Source of the DNA: Reticulitermes speratus
Taxonomy: Eukaryota > Arthropoda > Insecta > Blattodea > Rhinotermitidae
Direction: 5' to 3'
NCBI GenBank assembly: GCA_021186555.1
Contig: JAJKFL010000042.1
Span: 12,206,781-12,270,780 of the forward strand
Length of the DNA: 64,000 bases
Of this stretch, positions 34,901-46,445 are shown in pieces (the stretch's first letter is position 1; each line of letters starts with the position of its first letter). The notes under the pieces are model-generated. The model was not told where the DNA came from. It did no database searches and saw only the letters and a program-made list of their open reading frames with translations. Made by a program: the position numbers and the translations under genes.

Positions 34901-36179
34901 GTAAGATCCCTTTTATTACTATCATTCCCCATATGCGCTAAAATTTCCTGATTGTTCCTTTCGGTCAGACTCTCGGACTAAACCCTTGATTGAAAATAAA
35001 TATTTATATTAATATAATTAAATTCCATATATTACCGAAAATTTGTGTTGCGTACTTAGCTGTCGTGTTTTGAAGTCTGGAGATCCCTAGTTTGAATATT
35101 CCTTCTGAGTCTAATGTGCCTTTTCTTGGCCCTTTATGTTAATGACCGCTTAATTTTCTACGAATTAAGCCATCACACACGCAGCGATTACCATTCAAAT
35201 TTCGATCTATATGTTTTTAAAATAAACCGAAAATCGAGGATGGTTTAATTCTGTGTTCTAGATTATTATGTGGAGAAGTTCTTTATTTGTGTCCTGAAAA
35301 CTTCAGCCGTCTTTAGCATGAAACTCATGTACTATAACACCTTGGTTAGTTTTAAGTCAGGTTCTAAGTGCTCTTCTTTGTTGAATATCAAAATATTTTA
35401 TTCCTGGAACAAATTTTCCTTGACATAATATTTCCCTCTTTGTTAAAGAAATATTATATAAAAATGTAGCTGTCGATTTGAGACAGTGTTGGTCCCCGTC
35501 ATATGTATTATGACAGCTGCAGTACTGGCATTCGAATGTCTCATTATCCTGAAAGCAGTCTTCTGTTTTCTAGGATCCTCACCTCGAGTTTCTTTTCTTG
35601 TAAAAAAATCACAGTCGTGAGACCCTAAAATCTGAGCTACAACTTTTGTTTCTAGGACAAAGACTTTAACCCCCTTAATGAGACTTCTCAACTTATTACA
35701 AAAACATCATGTCCATGACAGTGACGGAATTTGATCTCACACTTCAGCACCAAATATTGAAATTTATCGCAATTTAAAAAAAAATAGTGATATTGTAAAA
35801 TTTTCTTGCTTTCTAGTACCATGCTTCTTGAAAATTCAACTGGAAATTTTACAGTTTTCATCTCCGGAAAGACTGCTTGGAAAAATTTATGGTAGCCTAC
35901 TGCACTACCGACTGAACAATACCTACCACTGCCTTAAGCTTTGCTGCTACTCAAATAAACGTTCGTAAATACTGCGAAATCTACCTGTATAACATGCACA
36001 CATAGTGCGATAATACACATCTCACCTACTCTCACAACGCATTAACTGTGCCAGGATTCATTATCCCGAATGTATTCCATAAATACACATTCATTTCAAC
36101 ACTCAATTTTACATTCCGCTTAGAAAATATCTAAACGACGCAATTATGCGTCGTGTTGACTGAGTGTAACGCCGTCATT

Positions 36180-36625
36180 CATTCTGCAGTCTGTCTTACG
36201 ACAGGTCCGTAGCCTCTTCCAAAGCGAGTTCTCCACAGAGTGCGATCTAGTGCTTCTTCTTTCAATTTCGAGTATCTTCTCTTTTCTTAAGGTCATCCAG
36301 TAGCTACTTACGCCTTCTTCCTCGTCTTCCCCTCATTTCTATCCTTCCCTCTAACTTTCCTTCAATAACGTGTTTTAGAAGGCAGTTTCTACGCAAGATG
36401 TAACCAATCCAGTTAGCCTTTCTTCTTTTTATTGCATGTAAGATGTAACGTTCCTCCTTGACTGTGTATAATACTTAATTTTTCACACGATCGGTCCAAC
36501 TTATCCTCTCCATTCCTCTCCAATACCGCATTTCAAAACTTTCCAGGTATTTCTGACCTACTTGCCGAAGTGTCCATATTTCAGCACCATGCAAAGCTAT
36601 GCTCCAAATGTAACCCTTTACGCAG
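36180..36625 (-). pseudogene. LINE ORF2 C-terminal region, second type, long fragment
   Basis: About 140 codons of a non-LTR retrotransposon ORF2 tail on the minus strand. In order: YCVKGYIWSIALHGAEIW, WTLRQVGQKYLESFEMRYW, ISWTDRVKN, then an in-frame TAA. Next come KRRKANWIGYILRRNCLL, a GRRGRRRK basic patch and a second in-frame stop (TAG). LLDDL follows, and after a frameshift the same end as at 16064-16160. The block order (WSiAL.GaE.W, rle.fE...W, W.d.v.n, kRR..W.GHilR) is the thumb and C-terminal region after the reverse transcriptase. The two stops and the frameshift make it dead. It is the longest retrotransposon coding piece in the window. Confidence 0.85.
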
Positions 36626-36694
36626 TATCTATGCAAAATACTCATATGGGCAATTAATTACTTTCTCCTAAATGCAAATTTCCAGAAGAGCAAG

Positions 36695-36930
36695 TTTAGT
36701 CGGTATTTGAGCGGAGATAGCCCACTCAGGCTAGGCTACGTTATGTGGGTTTGATTCCAGGCACAAAAATATTATTTTTTCCATCCCAAAATTTTCAGAC
36801 TGGTTTTGGGTATCTCTTAGCTGTCTATCAAGAGTGTATATAGGATGAAGCGACCGAGGATTGGGGCTGATAAATCTCTTCAACTTAGTTCCAAGGTTAA
36901 GAATGCTTGGACATATAATTTCATCCCCGC
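36695..36930 (+). mobile_element. SINE group B, diverged
   Basis: AGCGGAGATAGCCCACTCAG (head), TGGGTTTGATTCCAGG (B box), 'gaagcgaccgaggattgggg' and 'ttagttccaaggttaag' in group B order. The group B tail continues through 'ccttgtgcttac'. Confidence 0.65.
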
Positions 36931-37983
36931 ATGCCTCAATGACCTTGTGCTTACTTAATCACAGGGGCAAACTTACATGTACAGATTACCCCAAGAATTT
37001 CTGTTCTTACTTGTTATGAAGTACTTGCAATCAAATTAATATGAGGTTTTTTGCTGCAAAATAAATGGTTTAAAATATTGTGAGTTAACTAGGACCGTAC
37101 ATCCTGTCTGTAATTTTGCCTTCCTTTTAACTTACGCAATTAAGAATTATCATTATTTCAGTATTAAAAGTTCAGAATGTTGGAATTTAATAGCTTATCG
37201 CAATTTAAAATTCCTAGAAGGAGTTCCTTTTGATCGCAGTGTGTACGTGTTCAAGATATGGTATGGAGCAGGTTTCTTGTGCTTTCAGCAGATACAGCCA
37301 GCAAGGTAACAAAGAGAAAAGTAAACGATATTGTGGAGAAACTGCCTGCGCGTCCTTTGAAACACTGCGCCAAGGTTGTACACATACTGGCGCCAGTATG
37401 TGTTACGCCTTCGTGAGCGATTGAACATTGCTTATTGTGGTGTTTATGGCTTTTCTGTCAGTTGTACATTTTTTCTTTCTTCAGTACTTGTGGAAAAATT
37501 CTTTGCAAATTCAAATAAAGTTATTGATAAATTCCATATCAGAGGAGGGCGTCCACAGATCATCTTTTCACTGAGACTTCTTCTACATTGAAGCCCATGA
37601 CAGAAGCTTTGATGTTGCCATGTCACTGAATATAAACGCTGTAAATATGAGAAGTGCTGAAGGGAGTGTCTGATAGAATAAGCATCACTGTAATATTCTA
37701 GAGGTTTTTTCTCAACAAAGATATATATAGCAGTTATGTTCATTACTATTAGAAAAACGTCTACTTTTTATTTATTTTGTCTTCTAAAGAGGGGCTAAAC
37801 TTTTAAACTCATCAAGATCGCCTCCTTTAAATAGCATAAATTCAGCTTGACAGAAAATGTAGTTTTGCTGTATTTTGTAGCGTTAAATACCCTGAAAAAA
37901 TTGACACAGAAATACCAACTGATACATGAATTAAAAAATTGTGATTTTTCAGTCGTTACAGCCTATAACTTACAAATGTTTTA

Positions 37984-38298
37984 GGTAAGGTAAAGCAATC
38001 CCATTACAGGCCTGGAAGGCCTTTAGGGTTCCAGGAGGTTGAGGCTCCAAGATTTCTAGACAATCGGCACATTAAGGTGGTAAGGTTGTCAGCCCTAAGC
38101 ACCGACCGTCTTTACCCCCAGGAACTATTCCTGGTACTCATTTCTGTTGGAGTCTGAGTCGACCCCAGAACCATAGTGCGACCGAAACGATTATGTCAAT
38201 GAAAAATTCCAATGACACAATCGGGAATCGAACCCGCGACCTTCCGGCTTGTGGCGCAGTACCTCAACCAACTGCTTCACCGCGTGCCCCCAACTGAT
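37984..38298 (-). mobile_element. tRNA-derived SINE, group A, with target-site duplication
   Basis: Reverse copy of group A. The B box CGGGAATCGAACCCGCG is on the plus strand near 38222, and the head ends CGCGTGCCCC at 38290. The direct repeat AAATGTTTTA at 37974-37983 and 38299-38308 flanks it exactly. Confidence 0.92.
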
Positions 38299-38419
38299 AA
38301 ATGTTTTAAGAAGTAAGACTTTCTAAATTAATATCTAGAATTCCTTACATGATAATTTTTAAGTAGCCAAGTTATCTCACCCCATAATGTAATTGGCTGC
38401 AATTTTGACCACCGGTATT

Positions 38420-38600
38420 ATAAAACAGACAAGAATGGGAATATTCCCTTCCATCACAACCCCAGATTTATAATGGATACTTATTGGCAGCGAGGGGGGG
38501 GGCTTCTTCAGGGTTAAAGCGACTGGAGCGTGAAATTGATCATTTACTACCACCAGTACTGATGTCAGGAATACAGGGAGGTTGATCTCCTCTCGGCCAT
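38420..38600 (+). mobile_element. SINE group B distal fragment with poly-G
   Basis: 'cttcagggttaaagcgactg' and 'gagcgtgaaattgatc' match the group B middle. A G9 run (38494-38502) replaces part of the upstream body, and a G13 run lies at 38629-38641. Confidence 0.45.
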
Positions 38601-38740
38601 TCACAGTTATGACGTAGCAACAAATCACGGGGGGGGGGGGGCAATAGTCCTTTTATGATGACGATAATGGAATTTTCGTAACACAGTTTATGCATTCAAA
38701 GTTATTTGTAAGCTAAGAGTCTTCTATTTGAAGCAGTAAT

Positions 38741-38786
38741 CATGTATCCCCTGATTTAATTTTGATACCGAAACATGTGAATACAT
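38741..38786 (+). repeat. Decayed hammerhead-like motif
   Basis: CTGATTT at 38751 replaces the CTGATGA core; CCGAAACATG at 38768-38777 is kept. Outer ATGTAT and ATACAT still pair. Probably inactive. Confidence 0.4.
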
Positions 38787-39924
38787 TCAAAACCTGAAAT
38801 AACCCCACTGTCTTGTTCACCGCAAATTGCGACAGTACATGGTCTGCAGCAGTAAATCGAAGTACAGAGTAATAGGGAATTTACGTTCACAGATTTTTAT
38901 GTGAGCTGAAATGCGGGTGGCGTCGGGAAGGAGCGTTATATTGGGTTTGTTTCTGCACAAGTGAGGTGGGAGGGAGGACAAAAATCTCGGGCGCCCAAGA
39001 CACCCGGCCTAAATTTTGTACGGTAGCGCCTAATATTTATGGCTCCTCAGAAACCTGTCGGTTACATCTTGAGACAGTCTCGCTGCACTTGCAGTATTTG
39101 GACGTGTAATGTAGATGTGAATACAGCCTATTTGTAAAGTTACGGAGGTCTAAGTCTGATATATTTGCAGGGCGGACATAGGAAATTGGAAGGTTCCGAA
39201 ATTTTTTTATACGAGATTGATTCCGAGTTTCCTTAGTATCTTGACAACAATCTGAAGTACCGATTACATTATTATTTGCCGTATTGGAGAAAGACATTTT
39301 CAGTATTCCCTTTTTACCTCTTCTCAGTGAATTAAAATAAAATAAGGTACTTGAGGGCGGTGTTGAAAGCAGGCTGAAATGAACACATGGTATTCGTAAT
39401 AAATCTGTTTTGCTCGCTGTTAGTAGTGTCTGTAGTAATGAGAAGAGGGCCCACAAATCTTCCTTTAAACTTTAAATGTCATGAGTGTTCCTTTCGAATT
39501 GTTGGCGTCGTTACTAAAGTAACCAGAAGAATTGTTTCATGCAGGTGGTCAGTATTAAAGATACATTTAAAATCGTAACACTTGATATTTTCGTCCAGTG
39601 TTGTTTGTAATAATAGTGGTGGTCCTACTTTCTACACTCTGCAGATAAGTAGCACAAAATCCACAGCCACCTTAAGTGGTCATCAAGCCCCATTTACACT
39701 TGTTTGTTCCCGGGTTCAAACTTCAGCCTGGTAAACGGCTATTCTCATTGAGATTTATGGTTGCTCTTCACATTCCCTACAGGTATATTTGTGTTTGCTC
39801 TAACAGTCTTCTCTTAACTGAGGCTACGATCATTTTATTTAGCATCCCCCCAATTTATCATCCACACGTTGTCCTATCCTTCAACGGTACATACCTTAAT
39901 TATCTCCATTCACCATTGTCTATT

Positions 39925-40215
39925 TTAGAAGCTAAGTATTCCTCAGCCGCTCAAGGAGTTTCATGCATTTTATAGAATCCGAAAGTTCGTTCAGATATTC
40001 ACAAGAGCCTGCCAATTGCCCCTATTATTAGCCACATAAATTCCATCTTATTTCTTTAATATGTATTTCAATTGCTTCCACCCATCTACGCATAAGTCTT
40101 CAAAATGCTGCGTTTTCTTCAGGTTTTCAAAACAAAGCCCTTTATACTTTTCTATTCGTTTTCTTACCTGCCACGTGCCCATCTTTTCCTTCTTGAGTTT
40201 ATCATGGTACAATTA
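39925..40215 (-). pseudogene. LINE 3' end (MDWI-type)
   Basis: Plus-strand landmarks: CAGCCGCTCAAGGAGTTTCA, 'atagaatccgaaagttcg', 'cacaagagcctgccaatt', 'tttctttaatatg' and 'ttcaggttttcaaaacaaag'. Minus orientation; the coding tail is broken. Confidence 0.65.
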
Positions 40216-40414
40216 TTTAACGAAGGGCATGGATGGATTACTTCCATAAAGTCTCCTTCATTTGGTAGAAAGACATTTATTGCGAGTCTCATAAACTACC
40301 CAGACAATTACAGATTACACGTGACGAAGTGAAAAATACTAATTCTAATTATAGCTACAGTGGAAGCAACAAGCTCTCTTAAGATTCACAGTGATGTAAC
40401 CTGACCTTACGGCC

Positions 40415-40530
40415 CTCCTACGTCAGTCACGTGACTACAACTGCTACTTATAAAAGAGTGGCATCATATGGTAGCATTATCTCCTGCCTGATAATAGGAC
40501 AATCTTCTACACTCACACATGGCTTTGCGA
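40415..40530 (+). promoter_or_regulatory. Candidate RNA polymerase II promoter and short first exon
   Basis: TACGTCA (40419-40425, CRE-like) and the palindrome GTCACGTGAC (40426-40435, E-box of the MITF/TFEB or USF type) lie just upstream of TATAAAAG (40449-40456). An initiator-like GCATTAT falls about 27 bp downstream. The first ATG at 40520 opens a six-codon frame (MALRFS) ending in TGA. A weak donor-like CTC/GTGATT precedes the stop, which would suit the very short first coding exons of many insect secreted-protein genes. No second exon was identified. Confidence 0.45.
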
Positions 40531-40559
40531 TTCTCGTGATTTCAGACCAGTCTCGTTGA

Positions 40560-43500
40560 CCAAAAGCCAGGGGCTTTATGGATGTTATGGAACTATGTAT
40601 ATTACGAAGCTTCCAATTACGCAATTTCTCCCCACGCTTCTGTTATTTTCCCCCCTTAGAAATCGAGTATATGTATTTAAACAAGTAAATGTCCAATCAC
40701 AAAATAAATTTCGCCTTTTAAAAATATGAGAATTTATTACCAAGCAAACAAGAACCATAATTGTATTCTACTCTGACTTACTTAAATATATTCCGTACCT
40801 CCCCATCCAATGCACAGATAAAACATTGAAAATATGAAAATCTTTGGCGTATGCTTTTCAGGTTATATAATAATCTCACTGGAATAAGAGAAGTCTAAGT
40901 AGCTTAAATGCGTGCATTCAACGAAATTACTTCTATGAGTACGACAAAATTTAAGACGTCCAAATGTCTTTTTGACAGGTGATGCTTTAAATAGAGAATG
41001 AAATTCTATTGACGATTAAAATTTTAGAATGAGGTATATATTTTTTCCTTTGCATGTAATTAATTTAGATTCATAAATTAAGAAAAAAGAAAATAGAATA
41101 TAAGATTAGGCCTTTAACTATTATACTATTAGCCTTTGTTGCTACGCATCAAAACAATATTTTTTTATTCATTCAATTTATCTTGCATAGTTACTTCATA
41201 AAAAATGGTTTTCTTCCATTTACATAAACATTTTAAAGCCTACTGGTTACTTCATTTACAGCCTGGTTTAACATTCAAAAATTCTACGTTATGCCCAAGA
41301 AGTGCATTTGTTTTCTGCTTGTACCTCAGAACAAAAGAGCGACTTTTGCCCTATTCAGCATTAACTAATTGGTTTTCATAACCGAGACGGAAATTGTTTG
41401 CTGCGGGGTACGAAACGGGTTTTCGTCCTTAAAGGCTTAAAGCACTGTGTTTTTATGTTTTATTGTAAAACTAGACAAAATTCAGGATGTTCTTTTTGAG
41501 AATGATACTCTTTAAACACATAGTCAACTACTGGCTTACTTGGAATCGGTTCTCCTCGTTGAACAATTCTTTTTTTATGGAAGTTGAGGACCAGTGACAT
41601 ATAAGAAGCCCAAACTGTGGTATGTATTTTTTGTGACCAGCTTACCTTTTGAATTTACCGACAGGACCAATCTTTCCGTTCTGACGTCTACAGGTATATA
41701 TTTTATATAACAGCCAGCCAATGCTTTAGAAGAAATTCCTCCAAAATTTGACTTTAGTTAAATTTGTAAATTACTGTTACTCTTTAATTAACTGCGGCTT
41801 AATAATTAAGTTTATTCTTATAACACATAAAACTTTACTCCCTAAATCGTACGAAACACACTGTGTCTGAGTGCTTTATTCTGGACAGTGAAATCTTGTA
41901 TTCTGGTAGAATTATACCAACTTTTCAAGGGATCCTGCTGTTTTCGTCTATTTTAATTTTAGAGGCTGTCTGTTCTTCTTATAATTCCTGTCCCATTTAT
42001 TCACTAAAGGCGAATACGGTCAGATGCGCTTAGTACAGGTCTGACGTTTGCCAAAAACTTCTTTTGCAGATAAAGCTAACGCGCACTTGAATCCGAACTT
42101 TTATGATACAACTTTATTAATCGAAATCTTGTGTCTTTCTTCTTAACTTATTATAATTAAGTAATGAAAAGAACTAAAGTCCACCTGTGCTTAATTAAGC
42201 ACTATGCTATGAACACGAAAGAAAGCGGTGGAGTTACATTTCCATGTATTCTTAGATTTTGAATTAGATACAGGTGCTTCTTCAGTTTTAAACTTCAGTC
42301 ACTGCTCAGAGACGAAGAGAAGCCGCTGCTTATTGGATAGGAAGTTGGGTAACGTAAGACTTATATAGCGCTACGAACAAAATTGTGTGACTAAGTGGTT
42401 CAGTCAGTATTTCTTGCTACTTCGCACGATATCTCCATCGGTAGGTTCTTAAAACTTTAGTATCTTATGCAAGAAAGAAGGGAGGAATATATATTTCATA
42501 ACTGTGTAATTAATTCCATTACAGGACGGTTAACATTAGTGAAAGAGCAGGGCTTTTTGTCCACAAGGCTCTAATTAGAAACCGAATAATTTTAACAAGA
42601 TCAAATTAGAGACATTTAATAAACCATCGAAATAAAGTTAGGACAAACAAATTTAAAATTCTAGGTATCTAGACATTAAAATATTTTGATTTCTCCAATA
42701 TTTATTGAATTTTGACTGTATAACATGCATTTATTTTGATATTTCTGCAGAATACGAATCTCAAAAACGAATAAATAAAGGAGAATTGGAATTATGCTTC
42801 TCTCTGTTTTGTATTTTTAGCATGTATGGCCTTTATGTGTGTATTATGTAGAGAAATATATGTTACTTAGAAATTTAGGCTTCTTTCAGTCTTCATTCTT
42901 TGTGCCTTCTACAATTTCTTAACAGACCTCACAGTAATATATTTATAACTATGTCCATTTTAGTATTATGTTAAATAAGAAAAACTTCCGAAAACCGGCT
43001 AGTCTTCATTGCAATAACAATTAAATGTACATGAACATGAAAAATCAACAGAAGAATTGCAGGCTAAAAAAAGGCATCACATTTCCCTCTTCAGTAGCTG
43101 TAAGACAGAAAGTAGGGGATTAAAATCCCAGGGCCAGGTCGCCCGAGCGACTGGGATTTTTATTGAAGCGCTTAATATTTTGGGGTCGTCTCTATGGAAC
43201 TTGCTTCACACCACAGTTCTGGGGCCAAGATTTTTTAAAACTCTCTACATCCTTGTTTAAGAGGAAGATAAAACGATGGGAAATAAATAGAATATTATTA
43301 ATGCTTGTGCAACCAAATATCATGGGATGTATTAAACGAAGTTTACGCTACTTTCAAAACTTTTAAAAGGATTTGTAAACTAATGGTGAAGAGGTTTGAG
43401 ACATATGGTTGTGATAAGACAAGAAGAAATTTTACAGAATTTTCGTAACAAGATTAAAGGCTTTATGAAAAAAACTCTTGTAAGCAAGAAACTTTGAATT

Positions 43501-43600
43501 GACGATAATTGAAGGACGATATTAAGAAAACTCGAGGGCGGAATTTAATGTTAACGGAATTTCTATCTTGTAAATATAATGAAGTATAAAATTTAATTTA
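40560..43600. other. Unassigned intergenic stretch
   Basis: Mostly AT-rich. The only promoter-like patch is at 42325-42445: ATTGG near 42332, TATATAG at 42362-42368, and TCAGTCAGT at 42400-42408, slightly too far from the TATA sequence. No exon is recognised. Confidence 0.45.
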
Positions 43601-43614
43601 TCGTTATCTACTTG

Positions 43615-43920
43615 TATATGTAAAAACTCAGATACATGTTTCGGCTTTTCGTATAAAGCATATCAAGTGTACAGTAATTTCAAAAATTCTAGACACAACA
43701 TATATAAAGTAAAATCGAAGTGTGAGTTATCATTTTGTTATAGATTTTGTCGTCTATTTTTCACAGTCCATAAAATCTGTAAGCATTTCATTTTTTATGC
43801 TTGGCCTATTATATACTGAATATTTAAAATACTCTACAGCCTGATGACAATTTCCATGGCAAATCGAAAATATTAACAGAGGTTTTCAAATGTATAATTT
43901 GTGCTAGACTGTTATTGTAT
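43615..43920. repeat. Decayed inverted pair of hammerhead-like motifs
   Basis: On the minus strand at about 43637-43680 there is a GCTTT/AAAGC stem followed by C, GAAACATGTA. On the plus strand at 43842-43875 there is CTGATGA, CAATTTCC..., then CGAAAATATT. The reverse complement of the right copy aligns with the left through 'tttcg', 'tatcaagtgtacagt' and flanking 'tatatg', so the two are inverted relatives, as at 26428-26899 but much older. Confidence 0.45.
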
Positions 43921-44115
43921 ACGTATAAAGTCACAACTGGATAAACAACTTAAACATAAGTAATATTTATTGGTTTTTTTTTCGAAGTGACAACAGTGAG
44001 TTTTGTTTATTTTGACTGAATAATGTCTGAAACTAATCAGCGTATATTCACTCTATCAAAAATAAAAGCTTTTCTCCATTGATACGAAGAGAAATCGCAC
44101 TGATATTTACGCTGT

Positions 44116-44137
44116 AACGGTCACTTTTGTGACCGTT
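44116..44137. repeat. Perfect 9-bp hairpin
   Basis: AACGGTCAC and GTGACCGTT separated by TTTT. Confidence 0.9.
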
Positions 44138-44699
44138 TAAAACAAATTCAATCTTCCTGCTTAAGTCTCATCCTTAGAGTTGACACATTTAGTACTCCTG
44201 GCGGGTATGTTGTGACTCTGTAGCACTGGGCCCGTGGCCAAAGAATTTCACTTTGTTTTTCAAGTACAGCTTGTAAACTTGTTGGCACCGAGAGACAGCC
44301 TAAGGTCTCATGCATGTGAAAAATATTACGACACTCTGTAAGCTGTATTAGAATATATGATGCAGTTTGCGTTACTTAAGAGACAACTTAATTTAGAATA
44401 TTGCATAACGAGAAACTTGGTGATTTATTTAGGTCACCTTCATTGCCAGGATATTAAAATCTGAGCAGCTTTGATTGGCTGGGCATAAAGCTTGCAATAC
44501 ATAAAAATTTAGTCGAAAAACGTCTTGGTGTTTGGGATAATGTTAAGGGGGTTGGATTATGCGTGATTTAGAATCTCATCAAGTGGCTTTTATTAGCGGT
44601 GTTAATTGTTTGGATGATCATATTTTATAGGTTTACATAATTATATGACTGAAAGGAAAAATTTTAAATGTTTCTTATCCACTCCATGAATGCGTGTGG

Positions 44700-44955
44700 A
44701 ATGTGGAGAAAGAGCTTCACTCGTTCTTAACCTCGGCTCTTGATGTAAGTTATTTGCTTCACGCTTGGGCCATTTATACCCCAGGCGAGAGAACTTCCAG
44801 AACTTTTTGAGTAGCAGGCCGGATGGGCCTCACTATACTGCCTGTCTGTATATTTTGAAAAAAAATATCTTTCTTCTGAAGGAATTGAACCAATATTCCT
44901 CAGTCATTCAGTCCATAGCTACTCATTATACCGACTGAACTATTTCAACTCAAAA
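44700..44955 (-). mobile_element. SINE group B, diverged
   Basis: The minus strand gives AATAGTTCAGTCGGTATAAT as head and TTGGTTCAATTCCTTCAG as decayed B box. 'aacctcggctcttgatgt' on the plus strand marks the distal group B block. Confidence 0.65.
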
Positions 44956-45120
44956 TTAATTGAAGTGAAGCTTGGCCAAACAAGTCACGCCGTTTTTCCA
45001 TATGAAGGAATTCGACATCCACTGAATATATTTTAGTGGAAATTTCTCTGTAAATTTCGTTTTTATAAAACAAATTAAAGAATTATTGGTAAAATCCAGT
45101 ACTTTTTTACAGTCAATCTA

Positions 45121-45642
45121 CAAGGTGTTCAAATTATAAAATCGCAAAGTGAATGTAAAATCAAGCCGGTTAGAGACAGTTTGGCCCAAGAACGAATGTC
45201 GCCCTGTTCACCGGTGAGTTGCACGCAAGATGTCAGTCATTTGATGCTTTCTCGTAGTACATTGGCTTTCAGAGCATGCTGTATGGTAATGATAATGAAC
45301 AACTTGCGTATTTAATCGAAACATAACCAAACATATTTCCTGCCTTAAATGTCACCATTAAAGTCACCGAGTTTTCTTGATGTTAAAGGAAACTAAGAAG
45401 TCGATGAGAGTAAATTAAACAATTCGTTATATGGACACCAGCCATGGGCACTAAAACAAAAGGATTTTTAATAAGAGAAAAAAGTACTGAAAGACCAAAT
45501 TTATGTCGATAATTCGCACACGGAACGATGAAAGAAAATTTTCATCTAGTCATTTCAAACATTTCTCCTTCGAATGTTTTGATATATGTTAACGAAACGA
45601 GAAGTTGACCTATAAAAAGTGGGACGCCATTTTGAACACCAT
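45121..45642. mobile_element. Possible DNA transposon remnant with short terminal inverted repeats
   Basis: The left end CAAGGTGTTCAAATT is mirrored by CCATTTTGAACACCAT at the right end, giving shared GGTGTTCAAA termini about 520 bp apart. No transposase frame is seen. No clear target-site duplication, so this is tentative. Confidence 0.4.
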
Positions 45643-45959
45643 CTGTGATTTAGGTAAGTGTACTAAATGTTAGATCGGGTACTGAGATGAAACGCTCGTA
45701 ACTCGCTGTTACTACGGGGAAGAAGGGCTCCCAATGTCCCAGCTACTGAGTGGGGGAGCGGGTCTTCCACCGGGCTTACGGAGCGTCATATAATGAAAAT
45801 TATACAAAGTTCTTGTGGCTTAAATTATTTACAAATTTATTTTAAGATAAAACTATGAAATTGCATTACCTTTTACAAAAATAACAAATAGTTTATTAAA
45901 TATAGATTATAAGTTACAACAAATACAGTGCTTATTAATGGAAGTGGATGAGAAATGAG

Positions 45960-46110
45960 AAATATGGAATGGATCAATTTGGCTCAGAATGGAGAAGAGT
46001 GTTATGAAGACGGTAATGAACCTTCAGGTTACACAAAGGGCGAAGAATTCCTTATGTAGCTGAGCCACTCTTAGCATCTCAAGAAGAACTTTCGTACATA
46101 GAGTTATGTA
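45960..46110 (+). pseudogene. LINE 3' end (MDWI-type)
   Basis: 'atggaatggatcaatttggc' encodes MEWINLA, matching the MDWI.LA motif. The 3'UTR follows: 'gtaatgaaccttcaggtt', 'gaagaattccttatgtagc', 'ctcaagaagaact' and 'catagagttatg'. Confidence 0.7.
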
Positions 46111-46139
46111 GATATGTAGGGAGGTAAGATGTAGACACT

Positions 46140-46445
46140 TAACTACGTAACTTTTAGCCGAGTGGGTTAGTTAGCTGGTTTTTTGTTTATTTATTTATTA
46201 GTGGATTAGACAGTCAGGCAGTCAGTCAGTCAGTCAGTCAGTCAGTTAGTTAGTTATTCAGTCAGTTGGTAGTTAACTAGTACATTAAGTAGTTAATTTT
46301 TACTTGAGGATTTGATGGGTAATTATTTATTTCTTTAGCGATTTTTAGTTGTTGGTTTGTTGGTTATTTCGTTGGTTAGTTAATTAGTCAGTTAGTTTAG
46401 TTAGTTACTTAGGTAGTTAGGTAGGTAAGTAGGTAATTAGTCAGT
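46140..46445. repeat. Long degenerate GTTA/GTCA tetranucleotide tract
   Basis: About 300 bp of gtta, gtca and ggta units, with a strict tract of gtca units near 46215-46245. It begins shortly after a LINE 3' end. Confidence 0.9.

Noticed and set aside
44116-44137. Rho-independent-style terminator
   Set aside because: The hairpin is perfect, but there is no bacterial context and no gene ending there.
45611-45655. TATAAAAAG followed by TTTAG/GTAAGT as promoter and first exon
   Set aside because: The TATA sequence lies inside the end of a repeat-like segment, and the implied exon would be only about 15 bases.
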